From Oegoconia quadripuncta (taxonomy: Eukaryota; Arthropoda; Insecta; Lepidoptera; Autostichidae): 64,000 bases of DNA. Under the pieces are notes generated by a model. The model worked only from the letters and a program-made list of their open reading frames with translations, did not search any database and was not told the DNA's origin. Numbering within the stretch: position 1 is the first letter of the stretch; every line of letters begins with the position of its first letter. Below are positions 33,450 to 43,259 of the stretch, one piece after another. The stretch covers positions 6,562,924 through 6,626,923 of the forward strand of contig OX438747.1 in NCBI GenBank assembly GCA_949316235.1. The letters run 5' to 3'. A program made the translations under genes and the position numbers.

Positions 33450-33596
33450 TCCGAGCAAATGTGCAACAAGGTGCTATTACAGCTCGTTAATATCTTTTTA
33501 TTCAATACTAAAACTTTAGTACAGTTTTAAAGCGGCGCTAAATTGAATTAAAAAGATATTAAGGAGCTGCAACAGCCTCTTGTATGTTTGCTCGGA
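33450..33596. mobile_element. Fold-back MITE with about 55-bp inverted ends
   Basis: 'TCCGAGCAAATGTGCAAC' on the left is mirrored by 'GTATGTTTGCTCGGA' on the right. Inside, 'GCTCGTTAATATCTTTTTA' mirrors 'AAAAAGATATTAAGGAGC'. Total about 147 bp with a loop of roughly 35 bp. Confidence 0.8.
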
Positions 33597-33597
33597 A

Positions 33598-34351
33598 TAC
33601 TGCTATTGTTTTTTCTTAATTTGAACCTGGGCATCAATTAACAAGATGAGTCCAATAAGTTTGATATGTAAAAATTGTAGGCAGGCAGGTAAAATTTAGG
33701 CTAGCTAATTTCTAATTTGTACAAAACAAATGGGAGATTTGCCGCAAAAGACAAATTGACTGGCGAAATCCGCTGGTGGAAAGTCAGTAGTCAGGTTTTT
33801 ATAAAAGTTAATTTTGTAAAAATTATTTATATCATACCTCAGAGGGTATAAAAGGAACCCTTATTTGATCATCTTGTTGTCCATCTGTCTGTCAAGGCCA
33901 AATTAAATAGAAATGGCTCATGGTACAACGTTGAAATTAATACCGAATACTAACTCAGAGTTTCACATTTTTACTACTGTTATTGTTTTTTTTTTAATTT
34001 GAACCTGTTGACCAATGAACAAGATGAGTTCAATAAGTTTGACATGTAAAAGTTGTAGGCAGGCAGGTAAAATTTAGGCTGGCGTCTAATTTGTACAAAA
34101 CAAAGTGGGAAAATTTGCTGCCCAAGACAAATTGATTGGCGAATACCGCCGGTGGAAAGTTATGAGTGTAAAGTTGTTTTTATTAAAGTTAATTTTGTAA
34201 AAAAATATTTGACTCATCCCTCCTCTGGTGAAGAAGGAACTTTATAGGATCACTTTGTTGTACGTCTGTCTGTCAAGGCCATTTTACACAGAATTGGCTG
34301 GAGTATAAAGTTGAAATTAGTATCGAATACTAACTCATATTTTCACACTGA
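33598..34351. repeat. Tandem duplication, 377-bp unit, two copies
   Basis: Copy 1 starts at 33598 and copy 2 at 33975. Shared landmarks are 'TTGTAGGCAGGCAGGTAAAA', 'TCTAATTTGTACAAAACAAA' and 'TCTGTCTGTCAAGGCC'. Copies differ by many substitutions and small gaps, so the duplication is not recent. Each includes part of the 'GGAACCCTTAT...GATCA' dispersed repeat known in Lepidoptera. The MITE at 33450-33596 abuts copy 1. Confidence 0.85.
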
Positions 34352-34433
34352 CAGATCCTACTTATTCATTACTTTTCTTACTCCGGTCCGAGGTAGCCGT
34401 AGGTAGGTATTACCTTCAATAGAACCTGTGTAA

Positions 34434-34678
34434 ATAATAATTAATAATAAATAAATATTTCGGACACTTACACCAATCATCTAGACCCAAACTAAGCAAA
34501 GCTTGTACTATAGATACTAGATAACGGATAAACATACATAAATATTTATATAAACATCCATGACTCGGGAATAAATGTTCGTATTCATCATACAAACATT
34601 TACCCGTCGCGGGATTCGAGCCCGAAACCGTTGGTTTCGCTGACAGGGTCACTATCCACTACACCAATCGGTCGTCAA
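34434..34678 (-). mobile_element. SINE-C copy, minus strand, near full length
   Basis: It runs from the A/T-rich tail through 'TTTCGGACACTTACACCAAT', 'CATGACTCGGGAATAAATG' and a B-box ('CGGGATTCGAGCCCG') to the head 'CTACACCAATCGGTCGTC'. Confidence 0.9.
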
Positions 34679-34683
34679 TGTAG

Positions 34684-34775
34684 AGTACAGTGTACCACTG
34701 TTGATCCTTGCTTAAAGGAGTCAGAGTGGAATGAGTGTGGAGGAGGGATTGTTACTTAACTCCCGAAGAAAAACG
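34684..34775 (-). repeat. Rep-F copy 3
   Basis: 'GTGTACCACTGTTGATCCTT' is the reverse of the Rep-F core, and 'GGAGGAGGGATTGTTACTT' the reverse of its left part. Confidence 0.6.
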
Positions 34776-34799
34776 ATGAGTGTGGTGTGTGTGTCCAGT

Positions 34800-35310
34800 C
34801 TTTGTCCAGATGTATTTCAGTAATGATAGTCCGATTTGAGTGCAGCTTTTTTTATATTCAACACTAAACGAGGGCTAACGTTATTAGTTATGATTGATGA
34901 AAATCAGTTAAGCCGGGTCGAAGGTATTTAACTTTTAAAACAGTCTAACCGCCTCCATGGCTCAATGTAAACAACATAGGCTTTACGATTCGGAGGTCGC
35001 GGGTTCGATCCCCAGGTACATGTTTAGTACTCGGCATGATTGGTGGTAGGGCATTTTAAACGTCCGCCTGGCTAGCTACCACCATCTCATCTAAATCTGC
35101 CGCCAAACAGCAAATTTAATAGCTTTGTTGTGTTCTGATTGTCAGAGATCAGATTGCCAGTAAAATGGGGTTTCCGGGTCAGTACGCTTCCACCTTCAGC
35201 CTCATCTTCACTTAACTTCAGGTTTAAATGAGGTCAAAACTAACCCGTTTTGTTAAAAATAAAGTTGTTTGATGTATTTGGACGATATCATAGTAATTCG
35301 GGGGTTTTTA
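34800..35310 (+). repeat. Rep-H copy split by SINE-A
   Basis: 'GATGAAAATCAGTTAAGCC' up to 'TTTAAAACAG' precedes the SINE at 34948-35260; 'TGTATTTGGACGATATCATA', then 'GTAATTCGGGGG', continues it. The break differs by about 20 bp from that in the Rep-H copy at 23600. Confidence 0.6.
34948..35260 (+). mobile_element. SINE-A copy
   Basis: 'ACCGCCTCCATGGCTCAATG', 'GCGGGTTCGATCCCCAGG' and 'TCTTCACTTAACTTCAGGT'. A small deletion removes part of the usual 'GCGGGGTACA' segment. Confidence 0.85.
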
Positions 35311-35547
35311 ATTTATATATTTTAAAGTGGCGACCACGTTTGGTTACCCTATTTTGTTATACCACATAGATATTACGATGCACAGTAACCTAAGCAGATC
35401 GGGGTTGATTATTTTTGGAAAGGTCGGTCGCTGTGCTTCGATCTGTAAAAGGGGCATTGTAATATGTACCTACCTATATACCCACCGGATCCAGGAGGGT
35501 ACTTCATGCTTCATAATCACATTACCTACAAAACTGTAAGTATTAAT

Positions 35548-35972
35548 ATTGGGTCTTTACCTATGAAATTGGAGTATTTTTTCTTCGTTAATCATATGTA
35601 CCAATTCCTGCGCTTTTCAAAGCTATATCCAAATTTGTTTTTTATTTGGAAAATGGAATATTATTTCAAGGTTTCACATAAAATATTTTTTTAATTTCTG
35701 GGCTAAAGCACATAATAAAAAAAATTTGAACAGAGCTCTTTTCATGTGCTTCCCACAATCATTTCTTAGATTCGCTGAAACTTTTATAAAGCGGTTACTT
35801 TTAAAAATTAACGCTGCCTATACTTAACTTAATGTTATCCGATAATACACACAAAGTTTAGCTAAATTTGGATTTGCCGTTCCCAAAAAAAAATCAAAAA
35901 TGTTTGTATGGAGAAAACAGTCTTAAAGAAATTCTTCATACAAAACGCCAATTTCATATGTAAGGACCTAAT
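35548..35972. mobile_element. MITE with 'ATTRGGTCYTTAC' inverted ends
   Basis: 'ATTGGGTCTTTACCTATG', then 'AAATTGG', is mirrored by 'CCAATTTCATATGTAAGG' and 'ACCTAAT' at the right end. A truncated second copy, 56275-56512, matches the first 240 bp well. The frames at 35327 and 35464 are not genes. Confidence 0.75.
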
Positions 35973-36099
35973 AATTTGAGAAATCGTATACCTATTAAAA
36001 TAAATGGTTATTAAATTTTAGAAAAAAAAACGGCAGTGTACGTGTCGGACGACGATGCGCTAACGATACTTTTCGTTTTGGTTTGGATTTGCTTTGAAA

Positions 36100-36165
36100 A
36101 TCTTCAGGGGAAGCCTATGTACGGCAGTGGCATCCTTTGGCTGATAATGATTGGTGGTGATTTCT
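36100..36165 (-). repeat. RTE-type 3'-end fragment
   Basis: The minus strand reads 'CAGCCAAAGGATGCCACTGC' and 'ACATAGGCTTCCCCTGAAG', the familiar lepidopteran 'CCACTGCTGAACATAGGCC' type. The 97-codon frame covering it (36408-36115, minus) is not otherwise protein-like. Confidence 0.4.
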
Positions 36166-36429
36166 ATATTTCCTTAGAACATAATATTTAACGCACACTA
36201 AAATGGGAGCTTCACTGATAATGAAAATTCTAAAGTCGGCCCAATTAGTACATTGCTGATTCCAACTGTGTGGCGAGGATAATCCAAGTTTATGATTCGA
36301 CTGCAGATGTTTTCTCTGTGTTTCGTTCCGCGAATAATACGTAATGATATTAATCTTGATATATTCGTTCAAAATGTTGGCCCAAGGATAGTAATTTTCC
36401 GTGGTCACATATAATTTAAACGTTCAATT

Positions 36430-36645
36430 AGTCAAAGGGGGTAGTCAGAGATATCCCAAATAAGCGTTTGTGTGTTCCAAAGGGTAATGATTGAAACAAT
36501 ATCCACGGTCCACCTTCATAATATACAGAAAATGTTACAGGAGGAGATTCGCCGTTGAAATGTGCAAGTCGATGGTTGTTTTTGGTGTAAAGCCCCTTAG
36601 TCGCCTTTTACGACAACCACCCAAAGAGATGGGTTGGAATGGAAA
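36430..36645 (-). repeat. Rep-E copy, minus strand
   Basis: 'ATATCCACGGTCCACCTTCA', 'CGCCGTTGAAATGTGCAAGT' and 'CCTTAGTCGCCTTTTACGAC' are Rep-E reversed. 'GAGATATCCCAAATAAGCG' extends it. Confidence 0.7.
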
Positions 36646-36754
36646 TCATACGGCACATTACCAATAATCCTATCGCACGCTACATACATATCATGTGCGT
36701 AATGCTTCCTAACCCAGAGGTTGCCAGGAAGAGATTGATTTTAGTGATAAGGCC

Positions 36755-36832
36755 GCCAAATTGTACTGTCCCCTTTTTTGTTTGTTTGTTGTGCAATAAA
36801 GAATATTTTGTTTGTTTGTTTGTTTGAACCGC
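36755..36832 (+). mobile_element. LINE 3' end with (TTTG)n tail
   Basis: 'TTGTACTGTCCCC', 'TGTGCAATAAAGAATATT' and a run of TTTG units. A minus-strand counterpart with (AAAC)n lies at 50083-50130. Confidence 0.65.
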
Positions 36833-36849
36833 CAAAAATTCTCAAAACT

Positions 36850-36992
36850 ACCGACTTCGGTAAAATTTGGTGCTCTACTTCCGGAACTTACTAAAGTTAA
36901 CTAAAACTATCAAAACTTAACTAAATTTATAAGGGATCACCCTAGTGGTATATCCTTGTAAAGACAAAAATAGTTATTGAAGTCGGTTTTGC
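36850..36992. mobile_element. Short element with 'ACCGACTTC' inverted ends
   Basis: 'ACCGACTTCGGTAAAATTTG' on the left, 'ATTGAAGTCGGTTTTGC' on the right. Same end types as 9846-10160. Confidence 0.45.
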
Positions 36993-37214
36993 AAATGTCG
37001 GAGATATCGCAGATATCACGCAATAAGAAACAAAATTAAAAAAAAAAGCAACACAGTCAGATTGACAACCTCGTCTTTGAGAAGTTAATTAAAAAGTTTC
37101 GTAACTATCGACACATTAAGTTTAAATGAACATCTTTAATTTGGTGGTTATTTTATAGAATTTACCCTAAACGATAAGTGTACGTATAGACGATTATTTC
37201 GTCATAAGAGAATT

Positions 37215-37350
37215 AACTAATATTTACCTGCTGCTTCGCCCGTATCCCCCTTTCCTTTGCCAGGGTATTATTCTACCTGTGTACCAAATTTCATCCAAAT
37301 CCATTTGTCCGTTTCACCGTAATTGAATAACAAACAAACTTACTTAACTG
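37215..37350 (-). repeat. Rep-L fragment, minus strand
   Basis: 'CTGCTTCGCCCGTATCCCCC', 'ACCAAATTTCATCCAAATCC' and 'GTAATTGAATAACAAACAAA'. Confidence 0.6.
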
Positions 37351-37679
37351 TATAGTTTTAGAAATGAAAGTACAAACACGTAATCTAAACGGTAATCTAT
37401 TAAATAAAGTAACAGGTCAAAATATCTCTTGCCTCTCCCAGGAAAACAACCTGAATTTAAATACCTAATTAGATTATTTCGACGCTAAGCCTCCATTCAT
37501 ATCGGCATTATTATTCGTATCGGTTACAATTACTTACTTTATGAGCGGCATAATATTACAATCATAGCTGTGTAGATAAAATCATTTCCCCTTTCAAAAC
37601 AAACAAACTACTGTCTAGATTACATCGTTGCCCGAACTTTTCACCTAATTACTTAGGCTGTATTAATACAGGGAAAGCG

Positions 37680-37692
37680 GCATAAAAATAGG
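37680..37692 (+). promoter_or_regulatory. Possible TATA-like element upstream of a small ORF
   Basis: GCATAAAAATAGG lies about 90 bp upstream of the ATG at 37778. No clear initiator at the right spacing. Confidence 0.2.
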
Positions 37693-37777
37693 TCATATAT
37701 TGGCGAACGAGTAAGACGGAAAATAGTGCAACAAATTGTGGTAGAGCGCCGTCCCGCTCTAGCGCCGGAAATCAATA

Positions 37778-37885
37778 ATGGCATCTCGCCACGTGGAGCG
37801 GTACAGGAAGCAAGCCCGTTCCATTTACACTAGCCAAACGTCGCCAACGGACGACTTTGACAACGTTCCATTATTCGGAAATTGA
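37778..37885 (+). CDS. Small ORF, 35 codons, in a GC-richer block
   Basis: ATG in a fair context (AATCAATAATGGC) opens MASRHVERYRKQARSIYTSQ, then TSPTDDFDNVPLFGN and TGA. An in-frame TAG lies at 37760-37762. The product is rich in charged and polar residues and looks more protein-like than neighbouring frames, but I recognise no family. It could be a first coding exon, a small peptide gene or chance. No consensus donor is seen within it. Confidence 0.25.
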   Translation: MASRHVERYRKQARSIYTSQTSPTDDFDNVPLFGN

Positions 37886-38353
37886 ATTTGAACGTCTTGC
37901 CTGTTTCAACCAGTTCTAAACCTGAATAGGTGGATCGAGATTGAATTCGAAGCCGGAGTTGGAATGATCAAATAGAATTATTTCGGTCGGAATTAGTTAT
38001 CGGCGAAACTGAACCTTTGTGTAACACGAATAAAAGCAAATAATTCCTCATAAAACCTCAGGAATTATAAATATCACATAAATTTGTAAGCAAATAGGAT
38101 TGATTACAGAATTATCCCACTTCTAAGTTCTCTAGTATCATGCTAACTTACAAGATTACAAGCAATTGTTTCAGCTTACGAAAATTGCTATTATAACCAT
38201 TTCAAGATTTATGAGTCCTGTTAAACCCTGTAATATTTTATAACGCCCGAAATACCGAAACTCAGTACTCTTACAGCCATCTAACGGATTTTCCCACAAA
38301 CCTTACAGAGCAATACAACGTTTGATAACCAGCCTATCAAGCTTCCAGCCGCC

Positions 38354-38419
38354 CGCCCTCTACCGAAAGTTTTCCGAAGCTATGCTACCATAGCTTCGGA
38401 AAACTTTCGGTAGAGGGCG
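38354..38419. repeat. Perfect 31-bp hairpin with 4-nt loop
   Basis: Arms 38354-38384 and 38389-38419 are exact reverse complements around CTAC. The arm contains 'TACCGAAAGTTTTCCGAAGC'. Not a match to any other repeat here. Confidence 0.9.
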
Positions 38420-39080
38420 AGCAGTGCGAACTTCAGTATTGGTTCCAAAGTTTTCCGCATCGCATCATAGTTCGTGTTGTTAGTCACAGAGGGCGCAAGC
38501 TGCATTCTCCGTATATTTCAATTTGAACTTTAAATATATCTGTGAAAGGACTGAAAGTCTTTGGTTTCATTGGTTTTCTTCTATTTTTCCAGTTTTCTGC
38601 ATTCTGAATTTTGATGTATATGAGTATAGTGTTTTATTAGTAAATAATATTACATATTAGCGTTAATAAATTATCAATAAATGTCATCCATTAAAGGCGA
38701 TTCAAACCTTACAATATGGTCGCCTCTCCTTGGGAATAATATTGGTCTAGAAAAAGTATATAAATACAAATTACATTGTACTTATACCCTTTTGTGATAT
38801 ATTCATATGTCCTCAACAACGTCGTAACTACTAAAGTGTCGATTTTGCTCAACAATTTCACAAATAGCATCGACTTATCTATCTATAACAAGGCGATTTA
38901 CAAACTGAAAAAGCTTAAACCAACTTTGCGCTACCTTTACTGACGCTGTATTAGGTTCATAAACGTCACAACATTTTTTGCATTTTTACCGTGCTATTAT
39001 GTTTTTCGCGCGTATCTATGAAGGATAATTCATTCCCGTAGAGTACCCAAATGGCTGGATGGATTTTAATTAATGAGTTA

Positions 39081-39125
39081 ACGTTGGATTCGTCGTGATC
39101 TGGACGATCACGACGAATCCAACGT
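39081..39125. repeat. Perfect 20-bp hairpin with 5-nt loop
   Basis: Arms 39081-39100 and 39106-39125 are exact reverse complements around TGGAC. Confidence 0.9.
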
Positions 39126-39198
39126 CTAAGGATAGGTTACGTCACACAATTTAAACTACAATTGCTGTAAGAGTTGACGTTTGTTACGTTGAAAAAAA

Positions 39199-39570
39199 AT
39201 TATATCAAATCAAATCAAATCAAAAATGTTTTTATTTCGTAAGCTATAAGAACAACATTTGAAATCGTCATGACATACAGTTATCGCTCATTCACTAGGC
39301 AGTCTCCCCAGAGAAGAACGAGCAAGAAACTCCAGGGTTGCTCTTTTTAAATAAGTCAATACAGGTACAATTTGAGATACCTAATTGTAAAATTTATGAT
39401 TCGACAAAGGAAAATAAGAATAAAATATACTGGATAATGGCGAGCGGTTCATGTCCATGCATTCTTATCATCCAGATAGTCAGAAATTTTATAATAGCCT
39501 TTGGCACATAGTTTCCGTTTAATGGTTGTTTTAAATTTATTTAAAGGCAAATTTTGAATGTCTACCGGAA
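39199..39570 (-). mobile_element. CR1/jockey-type LINE 3' end, 5'-truncated
   Basis: A (TCAAA)n tail at 39205-39226 is followed by 'AAAATGTTTTTATTTCG', 'AGAAGAACGAGCAAGAAACT' and 'CATCCAGATAGTCAG', each with a counterpart at 28350-28690. Only the 3' UTR and last codons remain. Confidence 0.8.
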
Positions 39571-39883
39571 ATATACAATATATACAATATGGGTATCTTA
39601 AGAAAGAGCTCATCATGAAGATTCAGAAAATGTATATAACAAGTGAGACATCCGAAGCAAAAGACGTGAGAGCTTCTAAATTACATAGGCGTTTTCTAAT
39701 TGGCATTTTGCACAACCGGGTTTCTTATTTTTTTTAATTATGTGGTTATTACAAAAATCAAATGGACCGAATTTCGAATTTCTCGATATTTGATTCATTT
39801 CCCCAGACTGACACAATGGAAAGAGTGCGGGAAATATTTCTATATATTTTATTTCTAATGTCCAGAACGTCAACTTCAATAGC

Positions 39884-39925
39884 TACCGAAATCAACTAGG
39901 TAATTATACCTAGTTGATTTCGGTA
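39884..39925. repeat. Perfect 19-bp hairpin with 4-nt loop
   Basis: Arms 39884-39902 and 39907-39925 are exact reverse complements around ATTA. Confidence 0.9.
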
Positions 39926-40352
39926 CCTTCATCCAATGAGATTTCATTGCAACTGCACACGTACAAAATATGAAAAGACCTCGCCGACCTACATCATAAC
40001 GACGCATTGGAAATGTTGGCAACAGAGATCTCGATTTTTCTGAGCTTACAAAATAATATGAAATGAAATATCATTCGTTGAAAGGGATTTAATTATAAAT
40101 GGTACTTGTTTTATTTGTGCTTAATTATTTATTTCTATAAGTCTACATAAACGAAATAAATAATTACAAATTCACTAATAAAAATTTGTCCCGGATTTGC
40201 TGAACCGCAAGGGTACCTAAAAGGCTAAGTGCATTTCTTCTTTGAACAACGAGACTGAACCTCTGAGCGAAGTAGAGCTGTCTTCCAATTATTTGAAGAT
40301 TCGACAATGAGCGCCTGGCCCCCAGAGCCCAAGGGTTTCTGTACTTACCCAT

Positions 40353-40465
40353 TTCCGGGTTTCCGGGTCAGTACGCTTCCACCTTCGGCCTCATCTTCAC
40401 TTAACATCAGGTGTGATTGAGGTCAAGTGCTAACCCGTTGTGCATAAAAAAAATATATTTTCCCT
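40353..40465 (+). repeat. SINE-A 3' part
   Basis: 'TTTCCGGGTCAGTACGCTTC' to 'GTGCTAACCCGTTGTGC' and an A-run. The 'GGGTTTCC' motif is doubled at its left border. Confidence 0.8.
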
Positions 40466-40671
40466 GTATAATATAAGCCCTTGTGGATTTTTTTTTCAAA
40501 GGTTTATCGCAGCGAGTTTATTAAAATTTACATAAGGTTCTCTATTTCGACAAAGTTTGCTTATTTTTTATTTTATAGGATTTAATATTTTGTTTTGATC
40601 TATATCAAAGTAAAACTATTATTTTTCACACAATCTTAGGCAAAATTGTTAAGGCAATATATATGTATGTA

Positions 40672-41367
40672 CAGTCGGCGTCATAGTAAGCTATACAAGG
40701 ATATTTTTTTGGTAGCAACAATTGTGCTGAAATAGTGCCCAATGGAAAAAAATAGTTTAAGAGTTATTTCAATATTTTAGGTGAGAATTCTGGCGTTCTT
40801 TTATATTAAGAACAACAACATCAACACAAAAGCATAATAAAATATACAAAGTACAATAAAGCGTTTACAAACTAATCCAAAGAAACAAATGTTATTAATG
40901 TTAGGCACAAGATATATTTTGCTACTTATTATTTTTTTTTATTTGCTCTTAGGGGCGCTGATTACCTAAATCAAATTAGACACTTATTTGTATAAGATGA
41001 TTTTTAATCTGACATTTTATTACAAATTTTGCAATTCGATTAACAACTCGCTTCCTTGTACAATTCGCGTCATAATTGTTCATGTTACGAATTGCTGCCT
41101 ATTTATGTTATACCGCTAGAGCTCTGTAAAATCATCATCTACTTGGTACGGTTATTTCAAGGAACTGCGGATGAAATAACTTAAGATAGATAGATAAATC
41201 GTTTAGTTCTAGCTCCAATCACACACATACTATAAGTTCCACAGCAATTGGATAAACATATTTTATAACAATCCTTAAAAGTAACATCAGGATACACTTA
41301 ATTAGCCAGCTTACTACCATTATAATCGCATAAAATAGTTCTATATAAATAACTGTCTCACCGACTG
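40672..41367. mobile_element. Possible Tc1/mariner-type MITE
   Basis: CAGTCGGCG at 40672 preceded by TA and CACCGACTG at 41359-41367 followed by TA suggest ends of CAGT type with TA duplications, but only about nine bases pair with one mismatch. Inside are AT-rich sequence and a short (AGAT)n piece at 41183-41195. Confidence 0.2.
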
Positions 41368-41386
41368 TACGTCAAATCGAGTCTTA

Positions 41387-41530
41387 GGCCCGTATTACAG
41401 AATGTTACTCAAGCAGAGATCTCCGTTTGAGGACAGTTAAAAAGGGACAGCTTTATGTAACTTGTTTAACTGCATCTCTCACTATGCTCAGACGAAAATC
41501 TTCGCTTGAGCAACATTCTGAAATGTGGGC
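41387..41530. mobile_element. Fold-back MITE with about 48-bp inverted ends
   Basis: 'GGCCCGTATTACAGAATGTT' on the left is mirrored by 'CAACATTCTGAAATGTGGGC' on the right. 'CTCAAGCAGAGATCTCCG' mirrors 'CGAAAATCTTCGCTTGAG'. Confidence 0.8.
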
Positions 41531-41577
41531 AAAAACGGTGCGATAAATCTTGAACTTATAATTTATTGAATTTCTGA

Positions 41578-41803
41578 ATAAATAAATGTCCTTGGACATA
41601 CACACAACGCCATCTAGTTCCACATTAAGCAACTATAATCTTGTGTTGTGGATACCATACCATATAAATGAAAAACATCCATAACTCGGGAACACGTGTC
41701 TATATTCATCATACAAACATATGCCCCTAGCGGGATTTGAACCCGCAACCTTTTGGTATAGCAGTCAGAGATTCTAACCACTACACCAAACAGGTCGTCG
41801 AAT
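41578..41803 (-). mobile_element. SINE-B copy, minus strand
   Basis: It runs from the (AAAT)-rich 3' end through 'ACGCCATCTAGTTCCACATT' and 'GCGGGATTTGAACCCGCAAC' (B-box reversed) to 'CTACACCAAACAGGTCGTC'. It ends only about 45 bp from the exon at 41847-42044, within that gene's presumed intron. Confidence 0.9.
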
Positions 41804-41846
41804 CTATCTACTATTGGTGTGATAAACTCATTATACGAAGACTTAC

Positions 41847-42044
41847 ATGATGTCCCCCAACTTGAGGCGCGTGTGTATGAGGGCGCAGGTTTTATGATCG
41901 GAGGCGGCGAGGGCGGCGCGGCGGCGGCGCGGGGGCCGCGGCGACGACGGCGGGGACTCCACCCCCACCGCCGTGCGCCGCACGCCCGGCGAGCTGCCGC
42001 GCCGCCGCACCGACGCATGCCGCCCTCCCACGCCGCCCAGCATC
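41847..42044 (-). CDS. Predicted internal exon of an unidentified host gene
   Basis: On the minus strand a T-rich tract and TTGTGCGCAG precede the exon and CAT/GTAAGT follows it, a consensus acceptor and donor. The 198-base exon is GC-rich in AT-rich flanks. The frame open across both borders reads MLGGVGGRHASVRRRGSSPG, then VRRTAVGVESPPSSPRPPRR and DHKTCALIHTRLKLGDIM. The stop lies only in the intron (gTAAgt). Exon phase is 2 at both ends (198 = 66 x 3), so it could be skipped without a frame shift. The Arg/Ser/Pro-rich part looks like a disordered, phosphorylatable linker and the last 20 residues look more ordered. I do not recognise the family. Confidence 0.6.
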
Positions 42045-42074
42045 CTGCGCACAAGCAACATAATACATGTTAAA

Positions 42075-43255
42075 TAAATGAATAGAATTTTTGGCGGAAA
42101 TTGAGGTTGAGATTATATTTTATTTCTCGTAGGAAAACCTTCTGTGATTGACATTTAATTTTTTATAGAGGTATTTACTGCAATATGTGTTTTAGATTTG
42201 GGTGAGTAGTTAGTAAAAGTATTGGGACGTGTAAAATATACAATGTTTAGCTGAACTTTACAAGTTGTGTTCACATAAGAGGCCACCGAAATCTTCTATG
42301 AGGCACTGTCACCTTACAGAAAAAAGTTTAAGTGTAGTGACTAATCCATGAGGACATATAATGCATATTAGGTACCACGTGCATAGTTTATGCGGTACAA
42401 AACTTAACCAACCTTGCGATAAACAAACATACTTAATTGGGGCTATTAAGCAAACTGAACAAACAACAGAACAAACACTTTCTGTTACCTAAGTTATCGC
42501 TTTGCAAAAAATAATACAGAGTAGGTAATGTTGAGGGTGCTGTCAATACTGAAACAAAATAGCTGTAAGTTGTCTCGATAGAAAAGAATCGCAAAATTAC
42601 TTCACGAAATTTCATAATGCTTCAACATATTTATTTATGTGAAGATTTAAAATTGATGCCAAATAATAAATTAGTTTCCTAACACTTTTGCCCTAAAAAC
42701 AAAAGTACCAAATACTTTCACTCAGAGCTCAAGCGCATAACACGATAGTCTTTATGTATTAAACATTTCTCTGAGAGTTAATTTTATGGTTTTTCTCTAA
42801 CATTAAGGTCATTAATAATTCATAAGAGATTACTACATAAACCTATTTTGTGATTTCCTTATTCAATTTACAGACTAACTAATATATTAAGTTTCCAATT
42901 ATAGATACTAAGTTGTGGTTAAGATATTGACTACATTATAATATTAAACCAATTTATGATTAACTCATACTTATCGACACGCCGGTTTTCAGAGTGAATT
43001 CGTCTGGTAAGGCCTATAGCTCAAGTTTACAATTTTACATATCATTCGGCAAGATTTGACCCAAAATTCAAAATCAGTTGGTCGGGCATCGAACTTTCTG
43101 ACCCCTTGGCGCAGAACTAATGTTGGCCGAAAACAAGATGTTGCTCAGATCTGAACTAGATGCATTTAAATGCGAATACCTAGATTATGATGTTGTCGTC
43201 TAGACCCTTACCTAAAAGCAATCGACAGGGTTTGGCGTTAATTTTAAGTGAAGAA
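42075..43255. other. No feature recognised
   Basis: AT-rich, probably intronic to the minus-strand exon gene. A 60-codon frame at 42433-42615 has no domain. Confidence 0.4.
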
Positions 43256-43259
43256 TCAG

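Noticed and set aside
36115..36408. 97-codon minus-strand frame as a gene
   Set aside because: Its C-terminal part is a reading of an RTE-type dispersed repeat and the rest has no protein pattern.
38354..38419. MicroRNA precursor
   Set aside because: 31 perfect pairs with a 4-nt loop are unlike the usual bulged precursor with a longer loop, and I recognise no known mature sequence.
41819..42073. Plus-strand frame over the 41847-42044 exon
   Set aside because: Splice signals fit only the minus strand; the plus frame is a GC-driven shadow.
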